The translations under genes were made by a program, and so were the position numbers. The notes under the pieces are model-generated. The model ran no database searches. It saw only the letters and a program-made list of their open reading frames with translations, and was not told the origin of the DNA. DNA of 17,367 bases, from assembly GCA_964517115.1 (NCBI GenBank), contig CAZFBE010000020.1, positions 1-17,367 on the forward strand. The letters run 5' to 3'. The DNA comes from UBA6624 sp964517115 [NCBI: uncultured bacterium]. GTDB lineage: Bacteria > UBP7 > UBA6624. How positions within the stretch are numbered: the first letter of the stretch is position 1; each line of letters opens with the position of its first letter. Below, one piece after another: positions 1 through 7,375 of the stretch.

Positions 1-85
1 CCGTAATAAATAAAAGGCATGCCCAAAGCGTGGTTTCTTGATCTGGTTTAAAAAACGAAGAAATAAAGAGGATATTCAAGGTCAA
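1..85 (-). CDS. Possible 5' fragment of a downstream gene of unknown product
   Basis: A minus-strand frame stays open from position 85 to the window edge. A TTG at 85-83 would overlap the TGA stop of the upstream KOW-protein gene as TTGA. An AGAGG lies 8 nt upstream of that TTG, a good ribosome-binding spacing. The 28 readable residues begin roughly M-TLNILFISSFFKPDQ and include a hydrophobic stretch. They are too few to name a family. The coupling would continue the tightly packed minus-strand operon. Alternatively, a short plus-strand frame ending with TGA at 39-41 could be the tail of a convergent gene, and then this stretch would be non-coding on the minus strand. I cannot decide between these from 85 bases. 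Confidence 0.25.
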   Translation of the reverse strand, partial: MTLNILFISSFFKPDQETTLWACLLFIT

Positions 86-1200
86 GATGCTAACCTCTCT
101 ATATTAGCCCTTGGGACAATAGCCTCTTTCCCATCTTCGAATTTAACCTTCAGAACCCTCACCTTTGCTTCTGATTCTAGCCTTTGTGGCTCAACAATCA
201 ATTCGGAAACAGTTCCAGTCATTCCAAAATAAGGATTCCTTATGACGACAATCTTTGTTCCACTCTCAAGAGAACCTGCTCCGCTATCAGATTTTTCAGA
301 TTTAACTTCAGGAGTAGGAATAATAATCTCAGGCCTTAAAACACCCGCTCTAATTTGAGTAGCTCCATTAATGCTAGCTCTTTTTCCATCACAGGACTTT
401 AATAAAGCCCAAGTGTTTGAATCCATTTGTAATTCTCCAAAACCTTCTGTTGTGATAAGAGTTATACCTATGTTTTCATTACCTGTAATTGCAACACCTA
501 TGTCATAACCAAGAAAAGACCTCAAATCCTTATCATGAAGAGCACCTCCAACCAAACCCCTAATACCAACCTCTTTTGCTTTTTTTATAGTCTCTTGCTT
601 GAGACAAGCACCAGCAACAACAATTTTGTCTTTCATTTCGGAAGTGATATCTGAAGGAGAAAGAATTTCTTCTGGAGATTTAACTCCAAAAACCAACATT
701 CCTCCTGTCTCTCCCCCAACTCCGAAAATACCTTGAACCATTGTTGCAACAGCTTCAACCTTGACACCTTCATCTTTCATGACCTCAGTGATCTTCCCAT
801 CTATATAACCTTTCATTTCCACCGGAACAGGTTCTCCACGAACATAAACCTGACCATTCACTTTAGAAATACTCTCAATTGTTCCATTGGTATTTGATTT
901 AAATTCTGATTTGAAAAAACCCATGAAACCTTTACTTTGTGCAATTACCTGACCATCAGAAATTGAATCCCCTTCTTTAACAGACATGAAATCTTTTAAC
1001 TCGCTCGGCTGACACCCTAATCGATGAGATATCTTCAGCACTGAAACAGGTCCCGGCAATTCAGTTCTTGCAACAACGTCTTCAGCAGAAATTTCATCCC
1101 CAACCTTAAATAAAGTTTCCCCGAGCAAAGGTAATCTTCTGGTCTTTACAACCTTTAAACCAGCTGCCCTAGTTAATCCTGGAGTAAACGCCTGTGCCAT
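82..1200 (-). CDS. Conserved protein with barrel-sandwich-like region and C-terminal KOW-like motif, MutL-associated
   Basis: This 372-residue soluble protein has no signal peptide or membrane segment. Residues about 74-121 (VKEGDSISDGQVIA, then a G-T-I-E-S-I turn) resemble the barrel-sandwich fold of lipoyl/biotinyl or RnfC-type domains, but I see no clear lysine modification site. A central region, about 185-295, contains conserved-looking motifs (GIRGLVGGAL, GVAITGNENIGITLITTEGFG, NGATQIRAGVLRPE). A Ser/Glu-rich linker (about 297-312) leads to a KOW-like segment at about 313-340 (GTKIVVIRNPYFGMTGTV), a small beta motif usually found in nucleic-acid-associated or ribosomal proteins. The ATG lies 2 nt after the MutL stop, so the pair is almost certainly co-translated. 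From memory, a similar protein accompanies MutL-type genes in other phyla; I could not verify this. Function is unknown. A role with MutL in handling a B12 enzyme is inferred from position only. Confidence 0.85.
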   Translation of the reverse strand: MAQAFTPGLTRAAGLKVVKTRRLPLLGETLFKVGDEISAEDVVARTELPGPVSVLKISHRLGCQPSELKDFMSVKEGDSISDGQVIAQSKGFMGFFKSEFKSNTNGTIESISKVNGQVYVRGEPVPVEMKGYIDGKITEVMKDEGVKVEAVATMVQGIFGVGGETGGMLVFGVKSPEEILSPSDITSEMKDKIVVAGACLKQETIKKAKEVGIRGLVGGALHDKDLRSFLGYDIGVAITGNENIGITLITTEGFGELQMDSNTWALLKSCDGKRASINGATQIRAGVLRPEIIIPTPEVKSEKSDSGAGSLESGTKIVVIRNPYFGMTGTVSELIVEPQRLESEAKVRVLKVKFEDGKEAIVPRANIERLAS

Positions 1201-1202
1201 AG

Positions 1203-2984
1203 TTACTTTTCTGGATAAAGTTCAAGACTATCATGCCAACGTCTTAAACTTTCAATCCTCTCCTTTTCATTTGAAGAAATAGACAATGGTCTACCTCTAG
1301 TATCAAAAATAATTCCTACTTGCCCTCCAACCAGTTCGGCTTCAACCTCTTTTCCAAAACCTTCTCCCAGGTCAACCTTCTTTGCAGGTATTATTTTTGC
1401 TTTTAACTTTTCATCAACGCCAAGTGGAACTAATTTCAATTCACCAAATTTCATTTCAAAAGAATCATTGTTAGACAACTCAACCTTCAAAACGATTTCC
1501 CCTTTCTTAACATCTCCCTTTGGAGCAACACATGTTCCGAGTCTAACTAAACAATCCTTATCAAAAACCTCTACAGCTGCATCAGAATTAATCGTTGAAA
1601 GAACTCCAAGATGAGGCATCATAAAAATACTATCAACTGCCAATTCGGTTATTCCTTCAGGCTGGAAAGAATCAATAAGCATAGACATTGACTGAACCCT
1701 CCTAGGAGCATGTGACAAAACGCCTCCAGAACCTATAAGAAGATCTAAATCAGACATTTTTATCAAAGATTCTCCTCCTGATTTTTGTGCAAAAGCATCC
1801 GCAATTGTTCTTTGTTGCTGAACTCCCTTCAAGCCAACAGCTAAAGATTTATGATGTTCAAAGGACAAAGAAAGAGCTTCTCTAGCCAAGGCTTGTTCAA
1901 TAATTAATTCTTCCAAGGTTTGCGGAATGGTTGTAGGGCGAATCATTTTGTTCTTTATCCTGTTTCTCAAATCCTGTTCATCCATTTCAAAAGGAACCCA
2001 GCGCATAACATTTTCCCATCCTGCCTCAGCCATAACTTGAGAAATTGAATAAGACATTCCCAAGTTTGCAGAAACAGTTCTATTGAAAATTTCTGAAAAA
2101 ACACTAAAGATATCTGTTGTTGCACCGCCTATATCAACACCTACAACTTGAATTTCCTCTTTCTCAGCTATTCTTTCAATAAGGGATCCAACAGCCCCGG
2201 GAGTCGGCATAATTGGAGCATCAGTCCATGATATTAACTTTGGATAGCCAGGTGCTTGCTGCATAACATGCTCCATGAAAAGCTCATGAATTTTTTCCCT
2301 AGCGGGACCTAGATTTTCCGACTCTAAACTGGGTCTCAAATTGTCAACTATGAAAAGATCACAAACCTCCCCAAGAATCTCTTTTATTGTTTTTCTCGCA
2401 TCAATATTCCCGGCATAAATTACTGGCAACTTTGCAGAACCTAATCTGGATGTTGGCTTGGCCTCTTTGATAACTTCAGCCATTTCAACAACATGGTTAA
2501 CATCTCCACCATCTGTTCCTCCAGATAGCAAAATCATGTCAGGTCTCAAGTTTCTAATCAATTCAATCCTTTCCCATGTTTTTCTACCATCGTTGATAGC
2601 AAGAGCGTCCATGACAATAGACCCAGCACCCAATGCTGCTCTGTTAGCGCTTTCGGCTGTCATTTCTTTAACAACACCTGCAACCAACATCTGCAAACCC
2701 CCGCCTGCAGAAGACGTGGAAACGTAAGCATCTACTCCTTTATCTGCTTTATTGGGCCTAATGACACCCTTTCCATCCTTGAGTAAAAATGTTTTCTTCG
2801 ATAATTCTTCTAATTCTTCAACGGAATTCACAACCCCTGCTGTAACATCCTCAAAAGGGGCTTCAACCGTCGTTGGAGCCTCTCCTCTTTTTTCCAACCT
2901 ATAACCATCTTTCTTTTTTTCTATATAGATGGCCTTGGTTGTTGTTGAACCACAATCTGTAGCAATGAAATTTTTATGCTTCAT
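1203..2984 (-). CDS. glmL: MutL/GlmL-family ASKHA ATPase, accessory protein of B12-dependent mutases
   Basis: This 593-residue protein has the actin/Hsp70-like (ASKHA) ATPase signature twice. A phosphate-1 loop lies at residues 8-21 (ATDCGSTTTKAIYI) and a second glycine-rich loop at 282-296 (GVDIGGATTDIFSVF). Further Gly motifs occur at 152-160 (LLSGGTDGG) and 417-425 (IGSGGVLSH). This arrangement matches MutL/GlmL, encoded between or beside the glutamate mutase subunits in clostridia and thought to act in mutase reactivation or cofactor handling. It has nothing to do with DNA mismatch-repair MutL. Length is somewhat above the roughly 460 of classical GlmL. The extra C-terminal part (about 470-593) is beta-rich with VKKGEIVLKVEL-like strands. 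The start overlaps the end of the 95-residue gene by 11 nt, and the KOW-protein gene follows after 2 nt. No mutase subunit lies in the visible operon, so the actual client is unknown. Confidence 0.88.
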   Translation of the reverse strand: MKHKNFIATDCGSTTTKAIYIEKKKDGYRLEKRGEAPTTVEAPFEDVTAGVVNSVEELEELSKKTFLLKDGKGVIRPNKADKGVDAYVSTSSAGGGLQMLVAGVVKEMTAESANRAALGAGSIVMDALAINDGRKTWERIELIRNLRPDMILLSGGTDGGDVNHVVEMAEVIKEAKPTSRLGSAKLPVIYAGNIDARKTIKEILGEVCDLFIVDNLRPSLESENLGPAREKIHELFMEHVMQQAPGYPKLISWTDAPIMPTPGAVGSLIERIAEKEEIQVVGVDIGGATTDIFSVFSEIFNRTVSANLGMSYSISQVMAEAGWENVMRWVPFEMDEQDLRNRIKNKMIRPTTIPQTLEELIIEQALAREALSLSFEHHKSLAVGLKGVQQQRTIADAFAQKSGGESLIKMSDLDLLIGSGGVLSHAPRRVQSMSMLIDSFQPEGITELAVDSIFMMPHLGVLSTINSDAAVEVFDKDCLVRLGTCVAPKGDVKKGEIVLKVELSNNDSFEMKFGELKLVPLGVDEKLKAKIIPAKKVDLGEGFGKEVEAELVGGQVGIIFDTRGRPLSISSNEKERIESLRRWHDSLELYPEK

Positions 2985-3261
2985 GATTTGTCAACTCTTT
3001 TTCTATTGAGGTAATCATTTCTTCAATCCTGCCCCTGTCACTAAAAAAATCTGGAATTAAATCATATTTCTCTGGATTAAAAAGTAAATGTCCAAAAGGA
3101 GAAAGAACTGTGAATGCAGAAGAAGTGACCGTATTTAGAGGTTTTACAGCCTCTAATAAAAATACAGACGGAACCCCGAGCCCATTCTCGACAAGGTTCG
3201 CAGCGAAATCTTCATCACTGTCTCCCTTCCAACTTTTACTAGAAAAAATCTTCCTGAGCAT
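2974..3261 (-). CDS. Small conserved-looking hypothetical protein upstream of mutL
   Basis: This is a 95-residue cytosolic protein without a signal peptide. The mid-part (about 30-66: VPSVFLLEAVKPLNTV, then SPFGHLLFNPEKYDLI) is hydrophobic with aromatic residues. The C-terminal third is a charged helix (RIEEMITSIEKEL). I recognise no domain. Its last 11 nt overlap the mutL start, which argues that it is real and translated with MutL. An 18-nt gap separates it from the upstream membrane-protein gene. Ribosome-binding sequence is weak (an AGGA about 15 nt upstream). A likely role is a small partner or assembly factor of the MutL/KOW pair, inferred from gene order only. Confidence 0.7.
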   Translation of the reverse strand: MLRKIFSSKSWKGDSDEDFAANLVENGLGVPSVFLLEAVKPLNTVTSSAFTVLSPFGHLLFNPEKYDLIPDFFSDRGRIEEMITSIEKELTNHEA

Positions 3262-3279
3262 AATTATGTAAACACAATC

Positions 3280-3705
3280 CTAATTTAATTTTTCAGAAAT
3301 TAGCCTTATCGCAACTTTCCTATCTTCTTTTGAAGATGGCAAATATATCCAAATACCTTTCATACTCCCATAAAAACTTCTTTTTTCAGTTGGAGACAAG
3401 TAAAGACCTTTTGAATGAATGTGTGCAACCTTAAATAAAGTCAAGTCTTTTTTAACAACATTTTTCAAATAACCTATTTTGAGACATTTTTCCTCAATAA
3501 GATAATCGAACTTCAAAAAACAGTTAATCATGGAAAGAAGCATCATCAATGTCCAAAAAAATGCTCCGACAAGCCCAAAACCCCACAAACCAACAAAAAA
3601 AGCTATTGAACAGGAAACAACTATTGGGATAATTGATTTTGGATAATCTTCAGAAATTAAACAAAATGTCCATGAAAAATTTTTTTTTTTCATTGAGTCA
3701 GACAT
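3280..3705 (-). CDS. Small two-TM membrane protein with PH-like cytosolic tail
   Basis: About 141 residues from the ATG at 3705. That ATG shares one base with the TGA stop of the TPR gene (TGATG), so the two are translationally coupled. A TTG just upstream or an ATG at 3693 could also be the start. Two adjacent hydrophobic segments (about 25-43, IIPIVVSCSIAFFVGLWGF, and about 46-62) form a hairpin. A beta-rich tail follows (FDYLIEEKCLKIGYLKN, GLYLSPTEKRSFYGS, GIWIYLP) and ends in a helix. This layout resembles small bacterial PH-like (bPH2) membrane proteins, a tentative comparison. An uninterrupted run of 11 A on the coding strand directly follows the ATG at 3693 and could be a slippage site. 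Function is unknown. Confidence 0.68.
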   Translation of the reverse strand: MSDSMKKKNFSWTFCLISEDYPKSIIPIVVSCSIAFFVGLWGFGLVGAFFWTLMMLLSMINCFLKFDYLIEEKCLKIGYLKNVVKKDLTLFKVAHIHSKGLYLSPTEKRSFYGSMKGIWIYLPSSKEDRKVAIRLISEKLN

Positions 3706-6700
3706 CAAATCAAATCATCCTCAACCTCAAAAGGCTCATATGTTCGACATTCTTTCAAAATGCTCTCTACCAACATGCTTTTGCATTTTGGAAAATTCTT
3801 TATTGAGGCTTCAAACAAGCCCGGACTTAATTCACAATCAATACCTGCTGGCAGGTCAACAAAAAAATCAAGTGGGTTAGATTCGTAGAATGAAAGAAAT
3901 TTTGACAACTTTTCTCTATCTAAACCTGATTGTGTAAAAAGCTCAGTTCTCAGTCTTAGATCTGGATCTGCAATAAACTGTCTTGCCTCCTCAATCCTTC
4001 TAAACTCTTGTGGGTTTCTTTCTGGAGTAAAATTCTTAATTCTCTTGAAGTAAGCAATTTCCAACTCTTCTTCAGTAACTCCTGGATCAACACCCAAATC
4101 TCTGTAGCTTTTCAATTGTTTTTTTATATTTTCAACCTCATCTTCAAGGGCTGCAATTTCAATTAAATTCAAATCACCTCCTTGTTTTGCCTTGTGGCAA
4201 TAATTTGACATTTGTGTACTGATGTCCAGCCAAACCTTTTCCTGCCTATTCTTTTTTCCAGAAAAATTCTCCAAAAGACTGTCCCAGTATTTGCCAGCAT
4301 TAATAAAATCACCTTCAAAAGTAAAATGAATTGCAAGATTTTTTTGAGCGGAATCTTTTGTAAGAGGGTGATTTAAAGCCTTCACATAATTCTTCAAAGG
4401 ACTCCTCTTGTTTTTTGACTTGTCAACACCTTTTTCAAGTTCAAGAACAAATTTCAATGTGTTGATTAGTGAATTGCTTATTCCAAAATGACTACTTCTT
4501 TGCCATGCCTCTTCAGCACTTTTAAAATCACCACAACATAATAAACAATAGCCTAAAACTACGTGAGCTCTCCCCCTCTTGATTCCTGTTCCTAAATTTC
4601 TTGGTGAACCATTAAGCAAATTTAAAAAATGAAATTGTGCAGTTTCAAATTGGCGATTTTTCAAAAGACTCCAACCTGTTAAAAGTTTTTCTATTCCCTT
4701 TGGGACATCTCTTGGGAAAGGCGCTTCTTCATCTTGCGATATTGCTATTGCTGTAGTTAGCCAAGGCCTATTTAAACTATGTAATTTTTGCCAAATTTTA
4801 TTTTTTAAACCTTTTTCCTCAGGCATTGGCAACTCCAAATAGTATCTGGCTATCCTTTTTATAAACAATTCTGAATCCGATGAAGATAGGCACTTCTTTA
4901 AAATTAAATCACTTTTTTCATAATCCCCAGCACGCCATGCAAGCCAAAAATATTCTGAGAAAAATAACTCGTCTAAATCATTCATACTTAAATTCTTGAG
5001 TTTGTTCCATGAAGAGGCTTTTGGGGTTGTCAGGATCCAGTTTTTCAATATTCTCATATCATCCTGGAGCATCAAGGATTTTTCCACAACCTTCTCCGCT
5101 TGAGAAAATTTACTATCTTCAATAAGCTTAGATGACCATCTAAAATAAACCTCAATCAAACTGGTCAAAAACCTGGAGTCATTCGTCTCTTGGTAACCTT
5201 TTTTGAAAAATTCTTCACACTTCGCCCAATTACCTTCCAAAGAATAAAAAATACCGTTTAAGAAAAGCAGTTCTCCCAAGGGTTCATTTGTTATTTTTTC
5301 CAATTTTTTAAAATCAGAATTAGAAATACAGGATTTAAGACTTAAGGCTCTCTTTATTTTTGAAAAAACCCCTGCATAAGTTTTTTTATCAGATATTTTT
5401 TCATAAATTTCTTGAGCTGAATCAACATCTGAAACACTCTCCAAATGTATAGCTGAATCAATTTTTGCCCAATCGAAATCAGAAACCTTTTTTGAAAAAT
5501 CATATTTTTTATTTTGAAAATGTAAATTCAATTTGTAATCAAAATAAGCCTTGGATTTTTTGTTCAAATTTTTTATTGTCATTTCTAACAACTCATAGCG
5601 TTCTAAAGAAATAGCGAGAAAGGATACCCAATAAGCAACTTCTTCATTGGTGATTGAAGAAAGTAGCTTGAAATCTTTTTTTGAAAAATTGAAATTTGTC
5701 AAAATCATCTTTTTTACAACCTTTAAAACTAACTTGAAATGAGTAGGTTTAATTTTTTCCCATCTAGAAAATAAGAGTTTAATCAATTCCTCATTTAAAT
5801 CTTTTTCAGAGATTAGAGAGTCCAGCAAAGACTCACTCTCTAGAAATCGGATAACCAAAACAAGTAAAGCTTCATCGTTAAAACCTTCAGATGCAGCCAG
5901 GCAAAAAAGTTTTATAGTTGTTTTTTTTGGTTTTTTTGAAGAAAGAAGAATTTTGGCAATAGTGAACCTGTTTCTTTTGTTTTTCAAGCCAAGTTCAGCA
6001 ATTTCATCCTCTAGAAAATCTAAATAAACACCTCTTTCTACACAGCACCGTGTTAAAAGTTTTTTATTTGGTTCACATGGGTCTTCTTTAGCTATTTTTT
6101 TGACAAGATCAAACCACTTATCTGAAAGCGGTGATTTTAACTTCGAACAAACCCAATCAGAAATGTCAGAATTGAGAGGGTTTTTGGAAAGATAGGCATA
6201 AAACAAAGAAAGGTTTTTTGTTTCCCATATTTTTTTCTTAAAAAGATATTCAACATATAAGGATTTAACAAAATCATCCTTGTCTTCTTTCACCAACCCC
6301 TTTAAAAACGGTAAATGCTCTTCAAGAAGTTCCTTTTCGCTTTCTAACCTCTTGGACAGAAAAACAAAAACCAAAGGATCAATTTTTTTCTTGAGGAATA
6401 AAGAATATTTTTCTATTGGAAAGATTTTGTTTGCAGATGCTAAAACAAGCCAAAAATCTCTTTTGTCAGCTTTATAAAAATCTATCCAAGTTTTATAGTC
6501 AAAAACATATTCATAATCAATATTTTTCTTTAAGGTGTCTTCAAAATCTTCAAGTTCTCCACCTTCCTGAATATGCTTTTCAATATAAGAAATCCATATT
6601 TTTTTATCAGATTTTTCATTCAGTTTATCTGCCCACAAATTCAATAACTCAAACCTGTCAATCGCCTTGAGCTCTTCCCAAGATGAAATAAAAAGACCCA

Positions 6701-6779
6701 CTGCCTCTTTGTCTTTATTTTTTCTAAAAAAATTAAGTATTCTTTTTTTAGGGCTACTTTTGAAACCAAAAATCATCAT
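3705..6779 (-). CDS. Large TPR-repeat protein with C-terminal degenerate J-like domain
   Basis: This 1024-residue protein is Lys- and Glu-rich, lacks a signal peptide and is almost entirely alpha-helical. Helix-pair repeats of TPR type are clearest at about 699-840 (GWSLLKNRQFETAQFHFLNL; AHVVLGYCLLCCGDFKSAEE; FTFEGDFINAGKYWDSLLEN). More degenerate ones lie upstream (for example, NGIFYSLEGNWAKCEEFFKK). Residues about 892-942 look like a J domain: YRDLGVDPGVTEEELEIAYF, then RNPQEFRRIEEARQFIADPD. The invariant HPD that stimulates DnaK is replaced by T-P-E. A further 80 residues follow. It starts 17 nt after rsmG at tandem ATG codons, with no good Shine-Dalgarno. J-like tails lacking HPD are generally thought to act as interaction modules. 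I recognise no characterised homologue. It could be a large scaffold for assembly of envelope or B12-enzyme complexes, but that is speculation. Confidence 0.82.
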   Translation of the reverse strand: MMIFGFKSSPKKRILNFFRKNKDKEAVGLFISSWEELKAIDRFELLNLWADKLNEKSDKKIWISYIEKHIQEGGELEDFEDTLKKNIDYEYVFDYKTWIDFYKADKRDFWLVLASANKIFPIEKYSLFLKKKIDPLVFVFLSKRLESEKELLEEHLPFLKGLVKEDKDDFVKSLYVEYLFKKKIWETKNLSLFYAYLSKNPLNSDISDWVCSKLKSPLSDKWFDLVKKIAKEDPCEPNKKLLTRCCVERGVYLDFLEDEIAELGLKNKRNRFTIAKILLSSKKPKKTTIKLFCLAASEGFNDEALLVLVIRFLESESLLDSLISEKDLNEELIKLLFSRWEKIKPTHFKLVLKVVKKMILTNFNFSKKDFKLLSSITNEEVAYWVSFLAISLERYELLEMTIKNLNKKSKAYFDYKLNLHFQNKKYDFSKKVSDFDWAKIDSAIHLESVSDVDSAQEIYEKISDKKTYAGVFSKIKRALSLKSCISNSDFKKLEKITNEPLGELLFLNGIFYSLEGNWAKCEEFFKKGYQETNDSRFLTSLIEVYFRWSSKLIEDSKFSQAEKVVEKSLMLQDDMRILKNWILTTPKASSWNKLKNLSMNDLDELFFSEYFWLAWRAGDYEKSDLILKKCLSSSDSELFIKRIARYYLELPMPEEKGLKNKIWQKLHSLNRPWLTTAIAISQDEEAPFPRDVPKGIEKLLTGWSLLKNRQFETAQFHFLNLLNGSPRNLGTGIKRGRAHVVLGYCLLCCGDFKSAEEAWQRSSHFGISNSLINTLKFVLELEKGVDKSKNKRSPLKNYVKALNHPLTKDSAQKNLAIHFTFEGDFINAGKYWDSLLENFSGKKNRQEKVWLDISTQMSNYCHKAKQGGDLNLIEIAALEDEVENIKKQLKSYRDLGVDPGVTEEELEIAYFKRIKNFTPERNPQEFRRIEEARQFIADPDLRLRTELFTQSGLDREKLSKFLSFYESNPLDFFVDLPAGIDCELSPGLFEASIKNFPKCKSMLVESILKECRTYEPFEVEDDLI

Positions 6780-6796
6780 TAAAATTCTATTTTTTA

Positions 6797-7375
6797 TTAA
6801 AGCTTAGTGGCGATAATTAATTTCCTATCCTCACGAAAAGTTTCAATTTGATATTCATGCATGTGAATTTTAAATTTTTTATCGGGATTTATGTCTGCAT
6901 CTTTTCCACAAAACAAAATCATAGAACCCCCTTGCTTCAGTAGTTTCTTAAAAATATCAAAAGATTTTTGAGGAGGAAACAATGCCCTGGCAGTAATAAT
7001 GTCATATTGTTTTGGTTTTCTAATCAAATCCTCAACACCTGAATTTAAAACTTTATATTTCATATTCAAAATTTCAAGAGTTTCATCAAGCCAGGAAGCT
7101 TTTTTTTGATTCTTCTCTATAAAAACTCCCTCCCATTCTGGAAACATAAGAGCCAAGGGAATTGCATTTAGCCCGTTTCCAGACCCAACATCAAGCCATT
7201 GCTTCTCTTCATGAAGGTTTAAATTCAAACTCTTTAAAGAATAGTAAGAATCTAGAACCCCAAGTTCCCATCTTTTATCATCATCTCTCCATCCAACCGC
7301 ACGCCAGGGGGCTTCTTTTAAAACCTGGTCAAAAAGAATTAGTTTTTTATTTTTTAAGAAGTGCATAAATTTCAT
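6797..7375 (-). CDS. rsmG: 16S rRNA m7G527 methyltransferase RsmG (GidB)
   Basis: RsmG uses S-adenosylmethionine to methylate N7 of G527 in the 530 loop of 16S rRNA. The SAM-binding motif I is at residues about 60-76 (WLDVGSGNGLNAIPLAL). The acidic end of strand 2 is E87 in FIEKNQKKASWL, the usual place for the adenosine-ribose contact. DIITARALFPP (125-135) corresponds to the family's D-x-x-x-x-R-A motif. The open frame extends upstream to 7579, but the extra 68 residues are antisense-like translation of lpxB and lie outside the family. The ATG at 7375 has GAAGG 8 nt upstream and gives 192 residues, near the family norm; an ATG at 7366 is the alternative. The start lies inside the end of lpxB (29-nt overlap). 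RsmG is usually beside mnmG or parAB, so this LPS neighbourhood is atypical. Confidence 0.88.
   Translation of the reverse strand: MKFMHFLKNKKLILFDQVLKEAPWRAVGWRDDDKRWELGVLDSYYSLKSLNLNLHEEKQWLDVGSGNGLNAIPLALMFPEWEGVFIEKNQKKASWLDETLEILNMKYKVLNSGVEDLIRKPKQYDIITARALFPPQKSFDIFKKLLKQGGSMILFCGKDADINPDKKFKIHMHEYQIETFREDRKLIIATKL

Noticed and set aside
1203-2984. Reading MutL as the DNA mismatch-repair protein
   Set aside because: The sequence has ASKHA ATPase loops (GSTTTKA, DIGGATTDIF), not the GHKL ATPase motifs of mismatch-repair MutL; the shared name is a coincidence.
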